A stretch of 64,000 bases of DNA from contig CP121314.1 of the NCBI GenBank assembly GCA_043557195.1, positions 558,001 to 622,000 on the forward strand, given 5' to 3'. This DNA comes from Jejuia sp043557195. Its GTDB lineage: Bacteria > Bacteroidota > Bacteroidia > Flavobacteriales > Flavobacteriaceae. The translations under genes were made by a program, and so were the position numbers. Positions 8,847 to 18,083 of the stretch are shown here, one piece after another. The stretch's first letter is position 1. Each line of letters starts with the position of its first letter. The notes beneath the pieces were generated by a model that saw only the letters and a list, made by a program, of their open reading frames with translations, made no database searches and was not told the origin of the DNA.

Positions 8847-10262
8847 TTATCTAAAATTAAAATAGTTCTTAGCGTTAAAATAACAAATATCCTGCACCAT
8901 TTTACCTAAAAATTCAATATCGTTGGGAATTAACCCTTGCTTTACATCCTCTCCTAAGATATTGCATAATATACGTCTAAAATATTCATGCCTTGGAAAT
9001 GATAAAAAACTTCTACTATCGGTTAACATACCAACGAAACGACTTAGCAGTCCCATATTAGACAAACAGTTAATTTGTTTTTCAATACCATCTTTTTGGT
9101 CTAAAAACCACCATCCAGAACCCCATTGCATTTTCCCAGGGTAATCTGCATTTTGAAAATTGCCCAACATTGTGGCAAAAACTTCATTTTGTGATGGATT
9201 CAAATTATATGCTATTGTCTTTGCTAATTGATTTGTAGCATCCAAAGCATTAAAAAATTTCGACATGAATTGTGCCATAGGAAAATCTCCCATAGAATCT
9301 ACTCCTGCATCCAGACCAACTTCATTTAATAATCTGATATTATTGTTTCGGATAACTCCAAGATGATATTGCTGTGTCCAATCCAACTCATGATATTTTT
9401 TCCCTAAATACATGAATAAGAACGATTTGTATTTATCAATCTCTTCAGAAGACAACACTTCATTTCTCAGACCTTTATCAAAGATTTGGCTGACTTCGGC
9501 TTCTGTGTATTCAACAAAACGAAGCGCTCCCTCCATTCCAAAATCAGATAGTTTACAACCATGCTGATTAAAAAATAGCATGCGATTATAAATAGCGTTT
9601 AGAAAATCATGCAAGTTATCTATGTTCGTGTTCGCACATTTACCTAATTTTTCAATGTAATTTTTGAAGTTAGGCGTGTGTATTAAAAACAAGGCATCTG
9701 TTCTAAAAGTAGGGTATACTTTGACTTTAAATCCCAGTTTTGAAATTTCTATATGATGTTGTAAATCATCAGCTGGGTCATCTGTAGTACAAACTACTTC
9801 CACATTTAAATCTTCTAATAACTGCACAGGTGTTTTGTGTGCTAAAACAGCGTTTGCTTTTTCATAAATAGCTTCAGCAGTTTTGGGTTGAAGCACATCA
9901 TCAATATTAAAATAACGTTTGAGCTCTAACTGGTTCCAATGGAACAGTGGATTTCTTAACGTATATGGTACCGTTTGTGCCCATCTTAAGAATTTTTCTT
10001 TATTAGAAGTAACTGAACCTGTTATGAAAATTTCTTCGATGCCATTTGCTCTCATGGCTCGCCATTTGTAGTGATCCTCCTTTAACCAAGCATCTGTAAT
10101 GTTTTTGATAGGTTGATCTTCAGCAATTTGTTTAGCGGATAAATGATTGTGATAATCTATGATAGGTAAATCCTTGGCATAATTATGATACAAAGTCTTC
10201 GCAACTTCAGATTGTAATAAAAAATCATCTGTGATAAAACCTTTGGAAGTTATGCCTTTCAT
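8847..10262 (-). CDS. uxaC: Glucuronate (uronate) isomerase
   Basis: 471 residues, the normal UxaC length. It converts D-glucuronate to D-fructuronate (or D-galacturonate to D-tagaturonate) in the cytoplasm. The N-terminal metal-binding YHNHLSA near residue 38 and the DAWLKEDHYKWRAMRANG block near 61 are diagnostic. TTDDPADDL near 157, MGDFPMAQF near 325 and SRSFLSFPRHEYFRR near 419 complete the family signature. Its start overlaps the uxuA stop by 4 bases (10259-10262), suggesting translational coupling. With uxuA and uxuB it forms the standard glucuronate route to 2-keto-3-deoxygluconate. Confidence 0.96.
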   Translation of the reverse strand: MKGITSKGFITDDFLLQSEVAKTLYHNYAKDLPIIDYHNHLSAKQIAEDQPIKNITDAWLKEDHYKWRAMRANGIEEIFITGSVTSNKEKFLRWAQTVPYTLRNPLFHWNQLELKRYFNIDDVLQPKTAEAIYEKANAVLAHKTPVQLLEDLNVEVVCTTDDPADDLQHHIEISKLGFKVKVYPTFRTDALFLIHTPNFKNYIEKLGKCANTNIDNLHDFLNAIYNRMLFFNQHGCKLSDFGMEGALRFVEYTEAEVSQIFDKGLRNEVLSSEEIDKYKSFLFMYLGKKYHELDWTQQYHLGVIRNNNIRLLNEVGLDAGVDSMGDFPMAQFMSKFFNALDATNQLAKTIAYNLNPSQNEVFATMLGNFQNADYPGKMQWGSGWWFLDQKDGIEKQINCLSNMGLLSRFVGMLTDSRSFLSFPRHEYFRRILCNILGEDVKQGLIPNDIEFLGKMVQDICYFNAKNYFNFR

Positions 10263-11440
10263 AAATTTAAACTTTTTGAAATACCAAACTCAAGGCCTCG
10301 TAACTCCGCCAAACCTCGTAATCTACCAATACCTGAATATCCTGGATTTGTTTTTTTCTTTAAATCATCAAGCATTTGATGCCCGTGATCTGGTCTTGCA
10401 GGAATTTTATAATCTGCTCTTCCTTCGGCTTTTCTTCTATGTTCTTCAAGAAGAATTTCCTTCACTACGCTGTACATATCTACATCGCCTTCCAAATGAT
10501 TAGCCTCATAAAAGTTACCGTTTTCATCACGCTGCGTGCTTCTTAAATGTAAAAAGTGCGCACGGTCTGCAAACCGTTTGAATATCTGCACCAAGTTATT
10601 ATCTGCTCTTACACCCAAAGATCCGGTGCAGAAAGTAATACCATTAGATCTGTCGGGAACATTATCGAACAAGTAAGCATAATCTTCTTCCGTACTTACC
10701 ACTCTTGGTAATCCTAAAATTGGGTATGGTGGATCATCAGGATGAATACACATTAATACTTTATTTTTTGAAGCTACGGGAATAATCTCTTTTAAAAATG
10801 ACACTAGGTTTTCTCTTAGAACTTTGGCATCAATATCTTTATAGGTATCTAAAATGGTTTGAAATTGTTCTAAAGTATAACCTTCTTCTGCTCCTGGTAA
10901 CCCAGCAATAATATTATTTATTAATTGTGTTTTATCATTTTCTGAAAGCGTATCAACATAAGTTTTAGCTTTTGATATTTGCGAATCGGTGTAACTTGCC
11001 TCTGCACCTGGGCGCCGTAATAAAAACAGTTCAAAAGCTGCAAATGCAATAACATCAAAGCGTAATGCTTTAGAACCATCTTCTACCTGAAAGCTCAAAT
11101 CAGTGCGTGTCCAGTCTAATACTGGCATAAAATTATAACAAACTATATGTATACCACATTTGGCTAAATTTTCAATACTTTGTTTGTAACGATCAATATA
11201 AATTTCAAAATTTCCCGAACGTGTTTTTATGTTTTCATGTACAGGGATACTCTCCACTACACTCCATGTTAATCCAGCATCTGCAATAGTTTTTTTTCGC
11301 TTTTGAATTTCATCTATGGTCCATACTTCCCCATTAGAAATATGGTGTAATGCAGAAACAACTCCCGTTGCACCAGCCTGTTTTATATCTAATAAAGATA
11401 CAGGGTCATTAGGCCCATACCATCTCCATGTTTGTTCCAT
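10259..11440 (-). CDS. uxuA: Mannonate dehydratase
   Basis: 393 residues, full family length. It dehydrates D-mannonate to 2-keto-3-deoxy-D-gluconate with a divalent metal. Recognisable blocks are TWRWYGPNDPVSLLDI at the N-terminus, GVVSALHHI near residue 26, WSVVESIPVHE near 58, YNFMPVLDWTRT near 105, and HPDDPP near 234, which carries a metal ligand. It overlaps uxaC by 4 bases and lies 19 bases after uxuB. The substrate comes from the neighbouring fructuronate reductase. KDG kinase and KDPG aldolase, which would take the product further, are not found in the window. Confidence 0.96.
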   Translation of the reverse strand: MEQTWRWYGPNDPVSLLDIKQAGATGVVSALHHISNGEVWTIDEIQKRKKTIADAGLTWSVVESIPVHENIKTRSGNFEIYIDRYKQSIENLAKCGIHIVCYNFMPVLDWTRTDLSFQVEDGSKALRFDVIAFAAFELFLLRRPGAEASYTDSQISKAKTYVDTLSENDKTQLINNIIAGLPGAEEGYTLEQFQTILDTYKDIDAKVLRENLVSFLKEIIPVASKNKVLMCIHPDDPPYPILGLPRVVSTEEDYAYLFDNVPDRSNGITFCTGSLGVRADNNLVQIFKRFADRAHFLHLRSTQRDENGNFYEANHLEGDVDMYSVVKEILLEEHRRKAEGRADYKIPARPDHGHQMLDDLKKKTNPGYSGIGRLRGLAELRGLEFGISKSLNL

Positions 11441-11459
11441 TTAAAGTATATATTAAAAT

Positions 11460-12287
11460 TTAAACTCCGCTATAAGCACTAAATCCTCCATCAATAGGTA
11501 TAACAACACCTGTTACAAAAGAAGCCCCTTCACCACAAAGCCATAGGGTTGTACCAACTAAATGTTCTGGCTCTCCGAATTTGCCCATTGGTGTTTGCTC
11601 TATAATTTGATTACCTCTTGGTGTTAGACTTCCATCAGTGTTTGTTAATAAAGTTCTGTTCTGTTCCGTTAAGAAAAACCCTGGCGCAAGAGCATTGACA
11701 CGAATACCAACTTTTGAAAAATGAACTGCCAACCATTGTGTAAAGTTTGATACGGCAGCCTTTGCTCCACTATATGCAGGTATTTTTGTTAAAGGCGTGA
11801 ATGCATTCATTGATGACACATTTAAAATACTACAGCCTTCTTTCCCAACCATATCTTCAGCGAAAATTTGAGTAGGCAAAAGTGTTCCAATAAAATTTAA
11901 ATTGAATACAAACTGAATACCACTTGGATCTAGATCAAAAAATGTTTTAAACCCTTCAGTTTTATTGAGTAAATCTTCTGCTTGCAAAAATGGGTTGCTC
12001 GTTGTTCCCAAAGGGTGATTTCCACCTGCACCATTAATAAGTATGTCACATTTACCAAAAGCCTCATTAACTTCTTTTTTAGCAGAAACAAGAGATTCCC
12101 TTTCTAAAACGTTCGCCTCCACTCCTATGGCCTCTCCTCCTGCTTTATTAATTTCATTAGCAACTTTTGTAGCTGCTTCTTTATTTAAATCTAACAAGGC
12201 TATTCTATGTCCTTCTTTAGCTAAAGCTTCAGCTAACGTACTACATAATACGCCTCCTGCACCAGTTACCACAATAGTTTTATTCAT
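11460..12287 (-). CDS. uxuB: SDR-type D-mannonate oxidoreductase (fructuronate reductase)
   Basis: 275 residues, a classical SDR: TGAGGVLCSTLAEALA near residue 8, NGAGGNHP near 85, catalytic Ser in NVSSMNAFTP, and YSGAKAA with the Tyr/Lys pair. This is the SDR form of mannonate oxidoreductase, as in Bacillus, not the long-chain form of E. coli. The insertion near 90-120 (GTTSNPFLQAEDLLNK) is typical of that subgroup. It is the first gene of the six-gene glucuronate operon and is directly followed by uxuA and uxaC. The promoter with paired CAGGA units lies about 130-180 bases upstream. Function rests on family plus operon. Confidence 0.88.
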   Translation of the reverse strand: MNKTIVVTGAGGVLCSTLAEALAKEGHRIALLDLNKEAATKVANEINKAGGEAIGVEANVLERESLVSAKKEVNEAFGKCDILINGAGGNHPLGTTSNPFLQAEDLLNKTEGFKTFFDLDPSGIQFVFNLNFIGTLLPTQIFAEDMVGKEGCSILNVSSMNAFTPLTKIPAYSGAKAAVSNFTQWLAVHFSKVGIRVNALAPGFFLTEQNRTLLTNTDGSLTPRGNQIIEQTPMGKFGEPEHLVGTTLWLCGEGASFVTGVVIPIDGGFSAYSGV

Positions 12288-12353
12288 TTCTCTCTTAAGT
12301 TCAGTTTTAATAAATTGATATTTTTAAGTATTGCGTTTTGCTGATATAGCAAA

Positions 12354-12371
12354 AATACAATCGATTGTATT
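12354..12371. promoter_or_regulatory. Perfect 18-bp palindrome in the uxuB leader (operator candidate)
   Basis: AATACAATCGATTGTATT is an exact inverted repeat centred between 12362 and 12363. It lies about 40-60 bases downstream of the transcription start predicted from the -7 box, and 67 bases before the uxuB start codon. A site there suits a roadblock repressor of LacI or GntR type. No second copy was noticed in the window. Confidence 0.5.
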
Positions 12372-12418
12372 GATGTGTAAAAAAAATGAAATTTCAAATT
12401 ATACATTTTGTACTATAA

Positions 12419-12463
12419 CAAAACTAAAAGAACAAGGTTATCAATCCGTCCTGTTCTGTCCTG
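12419..12463 (-). promoter_or_regulatory. Promoter of the glucuronate operon with paired CAGGA units
   Basis: Read on the minus strand, CAGGA units occupy 12463-12459 and 12453-12449, exactly 10 bases apart. Then come 22 bases, then TAGTTTTG (12426-12419), a perfect match to the Bacteroidota -7 consensus TAnnTTTG. The unit nearest the promoter takes the place of a -33 box, which suggests an activator. The same layout recurs at six other promoters in the window. Confidence 0.75.
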
Positions 12464-12756
12464 ATACAAATATCAAAAAAAAATAACAAAAATAGATCCT
12501 ATTAGGAAATATTCATGGGGATTAAAAGTAAACTATCTATAAAGAGCCCTTAAGTTAGCGAAATTCATATTTTAAAATCCATTTAGAGATTTTAATGCAA
12601 CAAAAAGTCTTAATCAAAAAGTAAAATCCAAGTAAAGCTCAGACAATTCTAATTTTAGTTGATATCTTGTTTTAGTCTGTTATATTGGTTTTTTTCAATA
12701 CTCCCAAAAGAATTAAAAAGAGTCTAAGCTTACTAGCTCTTATGTAAATAATGTTT

Positions 12757-14163
12757 CTAAGTCTTCTGTATATACTTACTAAATACTAAAAATAGAAACC
12801 CACATAGCAACCAAGCTGGAAGGGTTACAAACGATAGAAATACATCGAATTGTACAGAAATAAAATAGAAAACACCAAAGCTTATTGCCCAAGCCCAAAA
12901 CACAGATTTGTTAAAGGATAGGTTGGCAACTTCAGCATAATTTTTTACGATTCCTGCCTTTTTATGGAAGAAATGCTCAAATACAATTATAGCTCCAAAC
13001 GGTGCTAATATAAATCCATACAACGCGACAAAACCTAATAACTTCATCGCAAATGCAGGAAATAAGCCAGCAATTGTAGCAACAGTTCCCGCTAATATTG
13101 TCACCTTAGCAGTAGATAGTTTTGGTAGAATAGCCTGAAATGCTAAACCAGCTCTATAAATAGTTGGGTTTGCCGTAGTCCAACCTGCCAATACAACAGC
13201 TATTATTCCAAAAATACCGATAGCGTTATTGGCTAAAGGACCAGGAGCAACTGGTGGCGCATCTCCATTACTTAAAAAAGCCTGTGCCTCAGGAGACTTT
13301 AAATAAACAGCATATAATAATGCTGCAGCTATCCACGCCATATAGTGTCCTACATACATACCGGCCGCAGTTGCCCATCCTGCTTTTGCTTCTTTTGCAA
13401 ATCTGAATACCGATAAATCGGACATTCCAACGTGCATAGCTGCATTAGCAAACCAAGACCAAATTACCACATGCCAAAAAGTGAACTTTATTTGTCCTGG
13501 AAATGGCTCAGAGCCCTCTCCCCATATATCCCAAAATTCAGAAAAACTCGAAACACCTAATTGTTTGAGTGCTACAATACCAGCAGCTACAAAGGCCAAA
13601 ACAATAATAGGCGACATCCAATTAGCAGCTTTGGTTACTGTATCATACCCTCTTGCCGCAATTATAGAAATTACAGCTCCTATCAAAATAACTATGATAA
13701 TCCAAGTCATTCCATTCGGCATTGTATCTGTTAATTTAGGCATTGGCATATCAAAAGGGATACCAACTGCCGTTGCCGAAACAGTAATCATCGCTCCTGC
13801 CAAAAAGCAAAATAAAATACCATTAGCTAAATTATAACCTGTAACTAGTTTTTTACCACAAATTTTTTCAAGTTGATAGTAAAGTGTTAGTCTATTTTTA
13901 ATGGCAATTTCAGCTGTTAAAAATCGCCAACTTAACACAGCTAAAAGGTTCCCTATTAGTAATCCTACTATCAAATCAAAAGCACTAACCCCCGCTGTTA
14001 AAAACAAAGGCCCTATCATAAACTCTGTTCCCGCAGCGTGTTCCCCAGCATACATGCCTATAAAACTTTTCCAGCCTTTAAGCCTTGATTTAGGAACAGG
14101 AGTTCTTTCAAATTCTCCTCCCGCTAATTCTTCAATATCGTGTTCAATATCATGTTGGCTCAT
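12757..14163 (-). CDS. NCS1-family permease, substrate unknown (rhamnose-operon transporter candidate)
   Basis: 468 residues with about 12 membrane segments, of the nucleobase:cation symporter-1 (purine-cytosine permease) type. Family features are AGEHAAGTEFMIGPLFLTAG near residue 35, NGILFCFLAGAM near 114, and GWTTANPTIYRAGLAFQ near 325. It is the last gene of the rhamnose operon, 30 bases after the lactate-dehydrogenase-like gene. Known NCS1 members carry nucleobases, hydantoins or vitamins, so its place here is unexpected. It may import rhamnose, lactate or an unsaturated uronate product, or serve an unrelated need. The family is firm; the substrate is a guess. Confidence 0.75.
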   Translation of the reverse strand: MSQHDIEHDIEELAGGEFERTPVPKSRLKGWKSFIGMYAGEHAAGTEFMIGPLFLTAGVSAFDLIVGLLIGNLLAVLSWRFLTAEIAIKNRLTLYYQLEKICGKKLVTGYNLANGILFCFLAGAMITVSATAVGIPFDMPMPKLTDTMPNGMTWIIIVILIGAVISIIAARGYDTVTKAANWMSPIIVLAFVAAGIVALKQLGVSSFSEFWDIWGEGSEPFPGQIKFTFWHVVIWSWFANAAMHVGMSDLSVFRFAKEAKAGWATAAGMYVGHYMAWIAAALLYAVYLKSPEAQAFLSNGDAPPVAPGPLANNAIGIFGIIAVVLAGWTTANPTIYRAGLAFQAILPKLSTAKVTILAGTVATIAGLFPAFAMKLLGFVALYGFILAPFGAIIVFEHFFHKKAGIVKNYAEVANLSFNKSVFWAWAISFGVFYFISVQFDVFLSFVTLPAWLLCGFLFLVFSKYIQKT

Positions 14164-14193
14164 ATTGTCTTATTTTAGTTGGTTAATATTTTA

Positions 14194-15339
14194 TTAAGCT
14201 GTAATCAAGTGTTCTGGAAAATCTGTTGTCTTTTCACAACATAATTGCTCCATAACTTGCTGCAATTCCGTTTTTAATAATGAAATAGTATGATCGCCAC
14301 CTTTTTTACCAAGGGCGGACACACCGTACATGAAGGAACGTCCCATAAAAGTAAATTTTGCACCACTTGCCATGGCTCTGGCTACATCAGGACCCGAACG
14401 CAAACCACTATCCATCATTACTTCGATTTGGTCACCATACTTCTCTGCAATTGTTGAAAGCGGTTTAATAGTAGATTGTCCAGCATCTAACTGGCGTCCA
14501 CCATGATTTGAAACGATAATACCATCTAAACCTAACCTTATAGCTTCTTCAGCATCATATTCCGATGCAACACCCTTCAAAACTAGTTTGCCTTTCCACA
14601 TGTCGCGAATTGGCTTTATTTTTTCCTCGTTTAATCTGCCACTAAAAGTGTCATCCATAAACTTCCCTAGTTGTTTTAAATCTAACCCTTTAGGCATATA
14701 TGGTTTTAAAACCTCAAAATTAGGTATACCATGTTTTAATGTTTCTATACCCCAATGTGGTCTTCCAAACACCTGCAAAATATTGCTTAAATTCATCTTT
14801 GGAGGCATCGCTAGTCCATTCCTTATGTCTCTTGGTCTAAATCCGAACGTAGGAACGTCGCATAGAATGACCAAAACGGGGCATTCAGCTTCTGCTGCTC
14901 TTTTAATGATATCATCACGCAATCTATTTTCAGTAGGATGATACAATTGAAACCATGCTTTTCCTTCAGTAAGTTCGCTAGCTCTTTCAATACTTGTAGT
15001 TGTAACAGTACTTAAAATAAACGGAATATTATGTTCGAATGCTGCTTTAGCTAAAATTTCTGGTGAATTGGGCCACATTAAACCTTGCAGACCTACTGGT
15101 GCAATTCCAAAAGGCGCGTCATATTCAATACCAAATAATTTTGTTTTCAACGATGAGCCATGATGCTTTCTTAAATAATTTGGCTTCAATTGTACTTCTC
15201 TGAGTTCAGAGGTATTTCTGACTAAATTAACATCTTCATTACAACCTCCATCTAAGTATTCAAAAGCAAACTTTGGTATTTTCCTTTTAGCCTTTGCTCT
15301 TAAATCATCAATTGAAGGATAGCGGGTATCAAAACTCAT
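14194..15339 (-). CDS. lldD: FMN-dependent alpha-hydroxy-acid dehydrogenase (L-lactate dehydrogenase type)
   Basis: 381 residues. It oxidises an L-2-hydroxy acid, probably L-lactate to pyruvate, with FMN at the inner membrane. Visible are the N-terminal FAFEYLDGGCNED near residue 23, PVGLQGLMWPNSPEILAKAA near 82, WFQLYHP near 129, VLKGVASEYDAEEA near 253, and SNHGGRQLD near 276 with the catalytic His and substrate Arg. It lies between the tandem aldolase and the NCS1 permease. RhaE should make L-lactate from L-rhamnose, so this enzyme would link that product to central metabolism. Glycolate or mandelate oxidation is less likely in this operon. Confidence 0.85.
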   Translation of the reverse strand: MSFDTRYPSIDDLRAKAKRKIPKFAFEYLDGGCNEDVNLVRNTSELREVQLKPNYLRKHHGSSLKTKLFGIEYDAPFGIAPVGLQGLMWPNSPEILAKAAFEHNIPFILSTVTTTSIERASELTEGKAWFQLYHPTENRLRDDIIKRAAEAECPVLVILCDVPTFGFRPRDIRNGLAMPPKMNLSNILQVFGRPHWGIETLKHGIPNFEVLKPYMPKGLDLKQLGKFMDDTFSGRLNEEKIKPIRDMWKGKLVLKGVASEYDAEEAIRLGLDGIIVSNHGGRQLDAGQSTIKPLSTIAEKYGDQIEVMMDSGLRSGPDVARAMASGAKFTFMGRSFMYGVSALGKKGGDHTISLLKTELQQVMEQLCCEKTTDFPEHLITA

Positions 15340-15351
15340 AGTTTTATGTTT

Positions 15352-16641
15352 TTAGGTTAAGAATTTCTCTCTTAAATCTTCTACCTGATCATCATTTATG
15401 GGTACCATGTCTCCTAGCGAATTACCCAAAACAATTGATTTTGCACTAAATTCAGCTACTTCTAAATAATCAAAAGTCTGCAATAATTTATCACCAGTAA
15501 TTATTACAGAGTCGTTTTCAATAATGGACGCTGTAGCACAATTATCAACCATTTCAGAATTATTATTTTTTCTGAAATGCTCCCCATATTTTACCGTATT
15601 TATATCTTGAAGAAAAATCCAACTCTCGGGAATAGTTCGCACATTCAAATAAGATCCTGTAACGCCAAAAGCCATTAGGTATGGAGATTGTGTCATGATA
15701 ATTGAGTTTACTTCTGGATTGCGATTGTAAATTTCCTGATGTATCCAAGTAGCTCTACTCGGAATCTTTCCTGCCTCTCTATGTCCATCTTTAATTTGAA
15801 CAATATCATCCAGCTCTAAATCCCAGCGATTAATATTTGTTGGAGTAATTAAAAAATCATTGTTTTTCCATCGCATAGACACCGTTCCATAAGAACTTAT
15901 CATTAATCCTTGTTGGCAGGAACGTTGTACAATTTTGCAAATTTCTAAACGCTTTTCAACTTCATCAGAAGAATAATCTACAACATCCATTTCGGGTAAT
16001 ACACCTGTTGCTTGTGCCTCAAATTCATCAATATCTGCATCAGACAAATACTTGGGTGTGCCTATTTGAGAGCCGTATAAAATAGTTCTAGCACAAAACT
16101 CCAAGGCCTCAAAACGTTCAAAAGCATCTGTTAAATCACTCCCACCAAGTACAGTCCCGTGATTTTCCATTATTATGGCTTTATATCCTTTTTTAAACTC
16201 CTCAGCAATTACATCTCCCAAATCATCACTTCCTGGTAATCTATATTTAGCATAACCTATTGGCCCACAAATATGTCTTGCTTGTGAAATAATATTTGTA
16301 TTTGGAATTTGACGTACAATACTAAACGACACTAAAGCAGGTGGGTGTGCATGAATTACAGATGTAATATCTGGTCTAGCTTCATAAATAGCCTTATGAA
16401 ACGGAAACTCTGAAGATGGCTTATGTTTCCCTATAATAGTGCCATCTTTTTTTACACAAATAATATCTGAAGCTCTTAACGAACCTTTATCAATTGCCGA
16501 GGGCGTAACCCAGATATCGCCATTTGCATCTATTACGGAAATATTCCCTCCTGAAGTTGTGGTCATTCCGCGTTTGTATATACGATCAATTATTTCGGTG
16601 ATTTGATCTCTTGGGTGAATTAATTTACTGTTTTTAGACAT
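15352..16641 (-). CDS. Tandem class II aldolase/adducin protein with a degenerate second domain
   Basis: 429 residues formed of two aldolase/adducin domains. The first (about 8-195) keeps the expected catalytic set: Glu78 in SSEFPFH, His97 and His99 in IHAHPP, and His161 in ENHG. The second (about 225-410) aligns well but has lost all of them: Ala297, Met316, Gln318 and Asp377 occupy those places. So one domain could be an aldolase or decarboxylase and the other a scaffold or binding domain. It lies between rhamnulokinase and the lactate dehydrogenase gene. RhaE already provides rhamnulose-1-phosphate aldolase activity, so this protein may act on another sugar phosphate such as fuculose-1-phosphate. 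Confidence 0.8.
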   Translation of the reverse strand: MSKNSKLIHPRDQITEIIDRIYKRGMTTTSGGNISVIDANGDIWVTPSAIDKGSLRASDIICVKKDGTIIGKHKPSSEFPFHKAIYEARPDITSVIHAHPPALVSFSIVRQIPNTNIISQARHICGPIGYAKYRLPGSDDLGDVIAEEFKKGYKAIIMENHGTVLGGSDLTDAFERFEALEFCARTILYGSQIGTPKYLSDADIDEFEAQATGVLPEMDVVDYSSDEVEKRLEICKIVQRSCQQGLMISSYGTVSMRWKNNDFLITPTNINRWDLELDDIVQIKDGHREAGKIPSRATWIHQEIYNRNPEVNSIIMTQSPYLMAFGVTGSYLNVRTIPESWIFLQDINTVKYGEHFRKNNNSEMVDNCATASIIENDSVIITGDKLLQTFDYLEVAEFSAKSIVLGNSLGDMVPINDDQVEDLREKFLT

Positions 16642-16691
16642 GATGTAGAATTTGGAAACAAAGTGTTTATATATTTTAAAAATGTGTTTTT

Positions 16692-18074
16692 TTAAACCTT
16701 TCCGCCAATTATAAAAGGAACATGCTTTTTAAGAGCATAATTCTCCTTTAAAAATTTTGAGTTCAATTTATTATCTGAAATTGCTATTGCTGCTCCTAAA
16801 GCGGACCCTAGGGATGCATCAGTTGTACTAAGCTTTTTGTCCCTAAAATGATGTGTTAAAAGCTTTATATAAATATCATTATTGCTAAAACCGCCATCAA
16901 TATATATACTTGCAATATTATCATTACCCAATGCTTCTTTTATTCTTTTAATCTGAAGCTGTACGAGCTCAACCATCAGTTGATGGTAAGCGTGCTCATA
17001 TTTATGGTAAGACAAATGAGTTTTATCAGGCATATCTTCATCTGAGATGCTTTCCCATTTAAAACAATTCTTGAAGTCCTGCATGATTTCAAAATAGGTA
17101 TCATAGTCAAAACTCACAGAAGTATGATAATCTTCATCAACGCCAAACTGTTTATTAAGTTTATCAACCTGAACTTTATATTCATTACCTAAAAACATTC
17201 GGGTAGCCTTTACAGCTTTACCATTAATACGCATGTAATTAATGGTATCTTCTTCGTAAATGCCTTCTGAAACTGGCTCTTCAGTAAACGGATTAAATAC
17301 TATACTCCATGTTCCTGTAGAAACCAAGACAAACTTTTTATCAATACTTCTCACATAAGGCAGTAATGCCGCAGAACTATCATGAATACCAACCCCTATT
17401 TTTATACGTTTTCCGTTGTAGTTCATGTTGGTACTAGTTTCTGTTGAAACTATTGGAGGTAGAATTTTTTGAATACCCTCTTTATACACCCAACTATGAT
17501 AATCTCTTGTTCCGTAATCCCATAATGCTGTGTGACAACCAATACTGGTATACTCGCTTAAAGGAATACCTGTAAAAATATAGCTCAAATATTGTGGTAA
17601 GTGTAATGAATATTTTATTTTTTTATAAACTTCTGGCTTCCTTTTTTTTAACCAATACAATTGTAAACCGGAATTTAACATACTTAAATCACCACAACCA
17701 GTAGTTTTAAGAAGTTCATCCTTTGGTCCATATTCTTCAAGAAACTCATTTACTAAATTATCTGGTAATGGTTTCGTATAGTTGTAAAGCGGTGTTAACG
17801 GATTACCTTCTTTATCAATATGAACAAAACTTGCACCATAGGTAGAAAAGTTAATTGCTTTAATATCAAACTTATCTGATTTTAAAATACGATCAAAAAC
17901 TGATTTTAACCACTTTTTTAATTCGGCAAGATCTTCAGTTGGATGTCCATCCTCATCTTTAATTTCTTCAAATGAAATATACTCTTTATGTACCTCCTTG
18001 AAATCCTTGTCAAATAGATAAAACTTTTTATTGGTTTTTCCTATATCAAAAACTGCAGTTACCTCTTGTTTCAT
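16692..18074 (-). CDS. rhaB: FGGY-family carbohydrate kinase, probable L-rhamnulokinase
   Basis: 460 residues with the two-domain FGGY fold. The N-terminal phosphate loop DIGKTNKKFYLF is near residue 10, substrate-side STYGASFVHID near 98, GVGIHDSSAALLPY near 232, the ATP-binding VSTGTWSIVFNPF near 255, and IYIDGGFSNND near 394. It would phosphorylate L-rhamnulose at C1 in the cytoplasm. It is 9 bases after the rhamnose isomerase gene, which supports rhamnulose as the substrate. Fuculokinase is the main alternative. Confidence 0.85.
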   Translation of the reverse strand: MKQEVTAVFDIGKTNKKFYLFDKDFKEVHKEYISFEEIKDEDGHPTEDLAELKKWLKSVFDRILKSDKFDIKAINFSTYGASFVHIDKEGNPLTPLYNYTKPLPDNLVNEFLEEYGPKDELLKTTGCGDLSMLNSGLQLYWLKKRKPEVYKKIKYSLHLPQYLSYIFTGIPLSEYTSIGCHTALWDYGTRDYHSWVYKEGIQKILPPIVSTETSTNMNYNGKRIKIGVGIHDSSAALLPYVRSIDKKFVLVSTGTWSIVFNPFTEEPVSEGIYEEDTINYMRINGKAVKATRMFLGNEYKVQVDKLNKQFGVDEDYHTSVSFDYDTYFEIMQDFKNCFKWESISDEDMPDKTHLSYHKYEHAYHQLMVELVQLQIKRIKEALGNDNIASIYIDGGFSNNDIYIKLLTHHFRDKKLSTTDASLGSALGAAIAISDNKLNSKFLKENYALKKHVPFIIGGKV

Positions 18075-18083
18075 AACATTACG

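Larger units (their letters stand above)
12288..12756 (-). other. 469-base intergenic region upstream of the glucuronate operon
   Basis: It holds the uxuB promoter with its paired activator-like units and, in the leader, a perfect 18-bp palindrome; both are listed separately. The part from about 12470 to 12756 lies downstream of the NCS1 gene stop. It is AT-rich and carries no convincing gene, terminator or repeat that I could see. Confidence 0.6.

Noticed and set aside
16692..18074. Fuculokinase or xylulokinase for the FGGY kinase
   Set aside because: Its immediate neighbours are rhamnose isomerase and RhaE, which makes rhamnulokinase the simplest reading, though substrate is not proven by motif.
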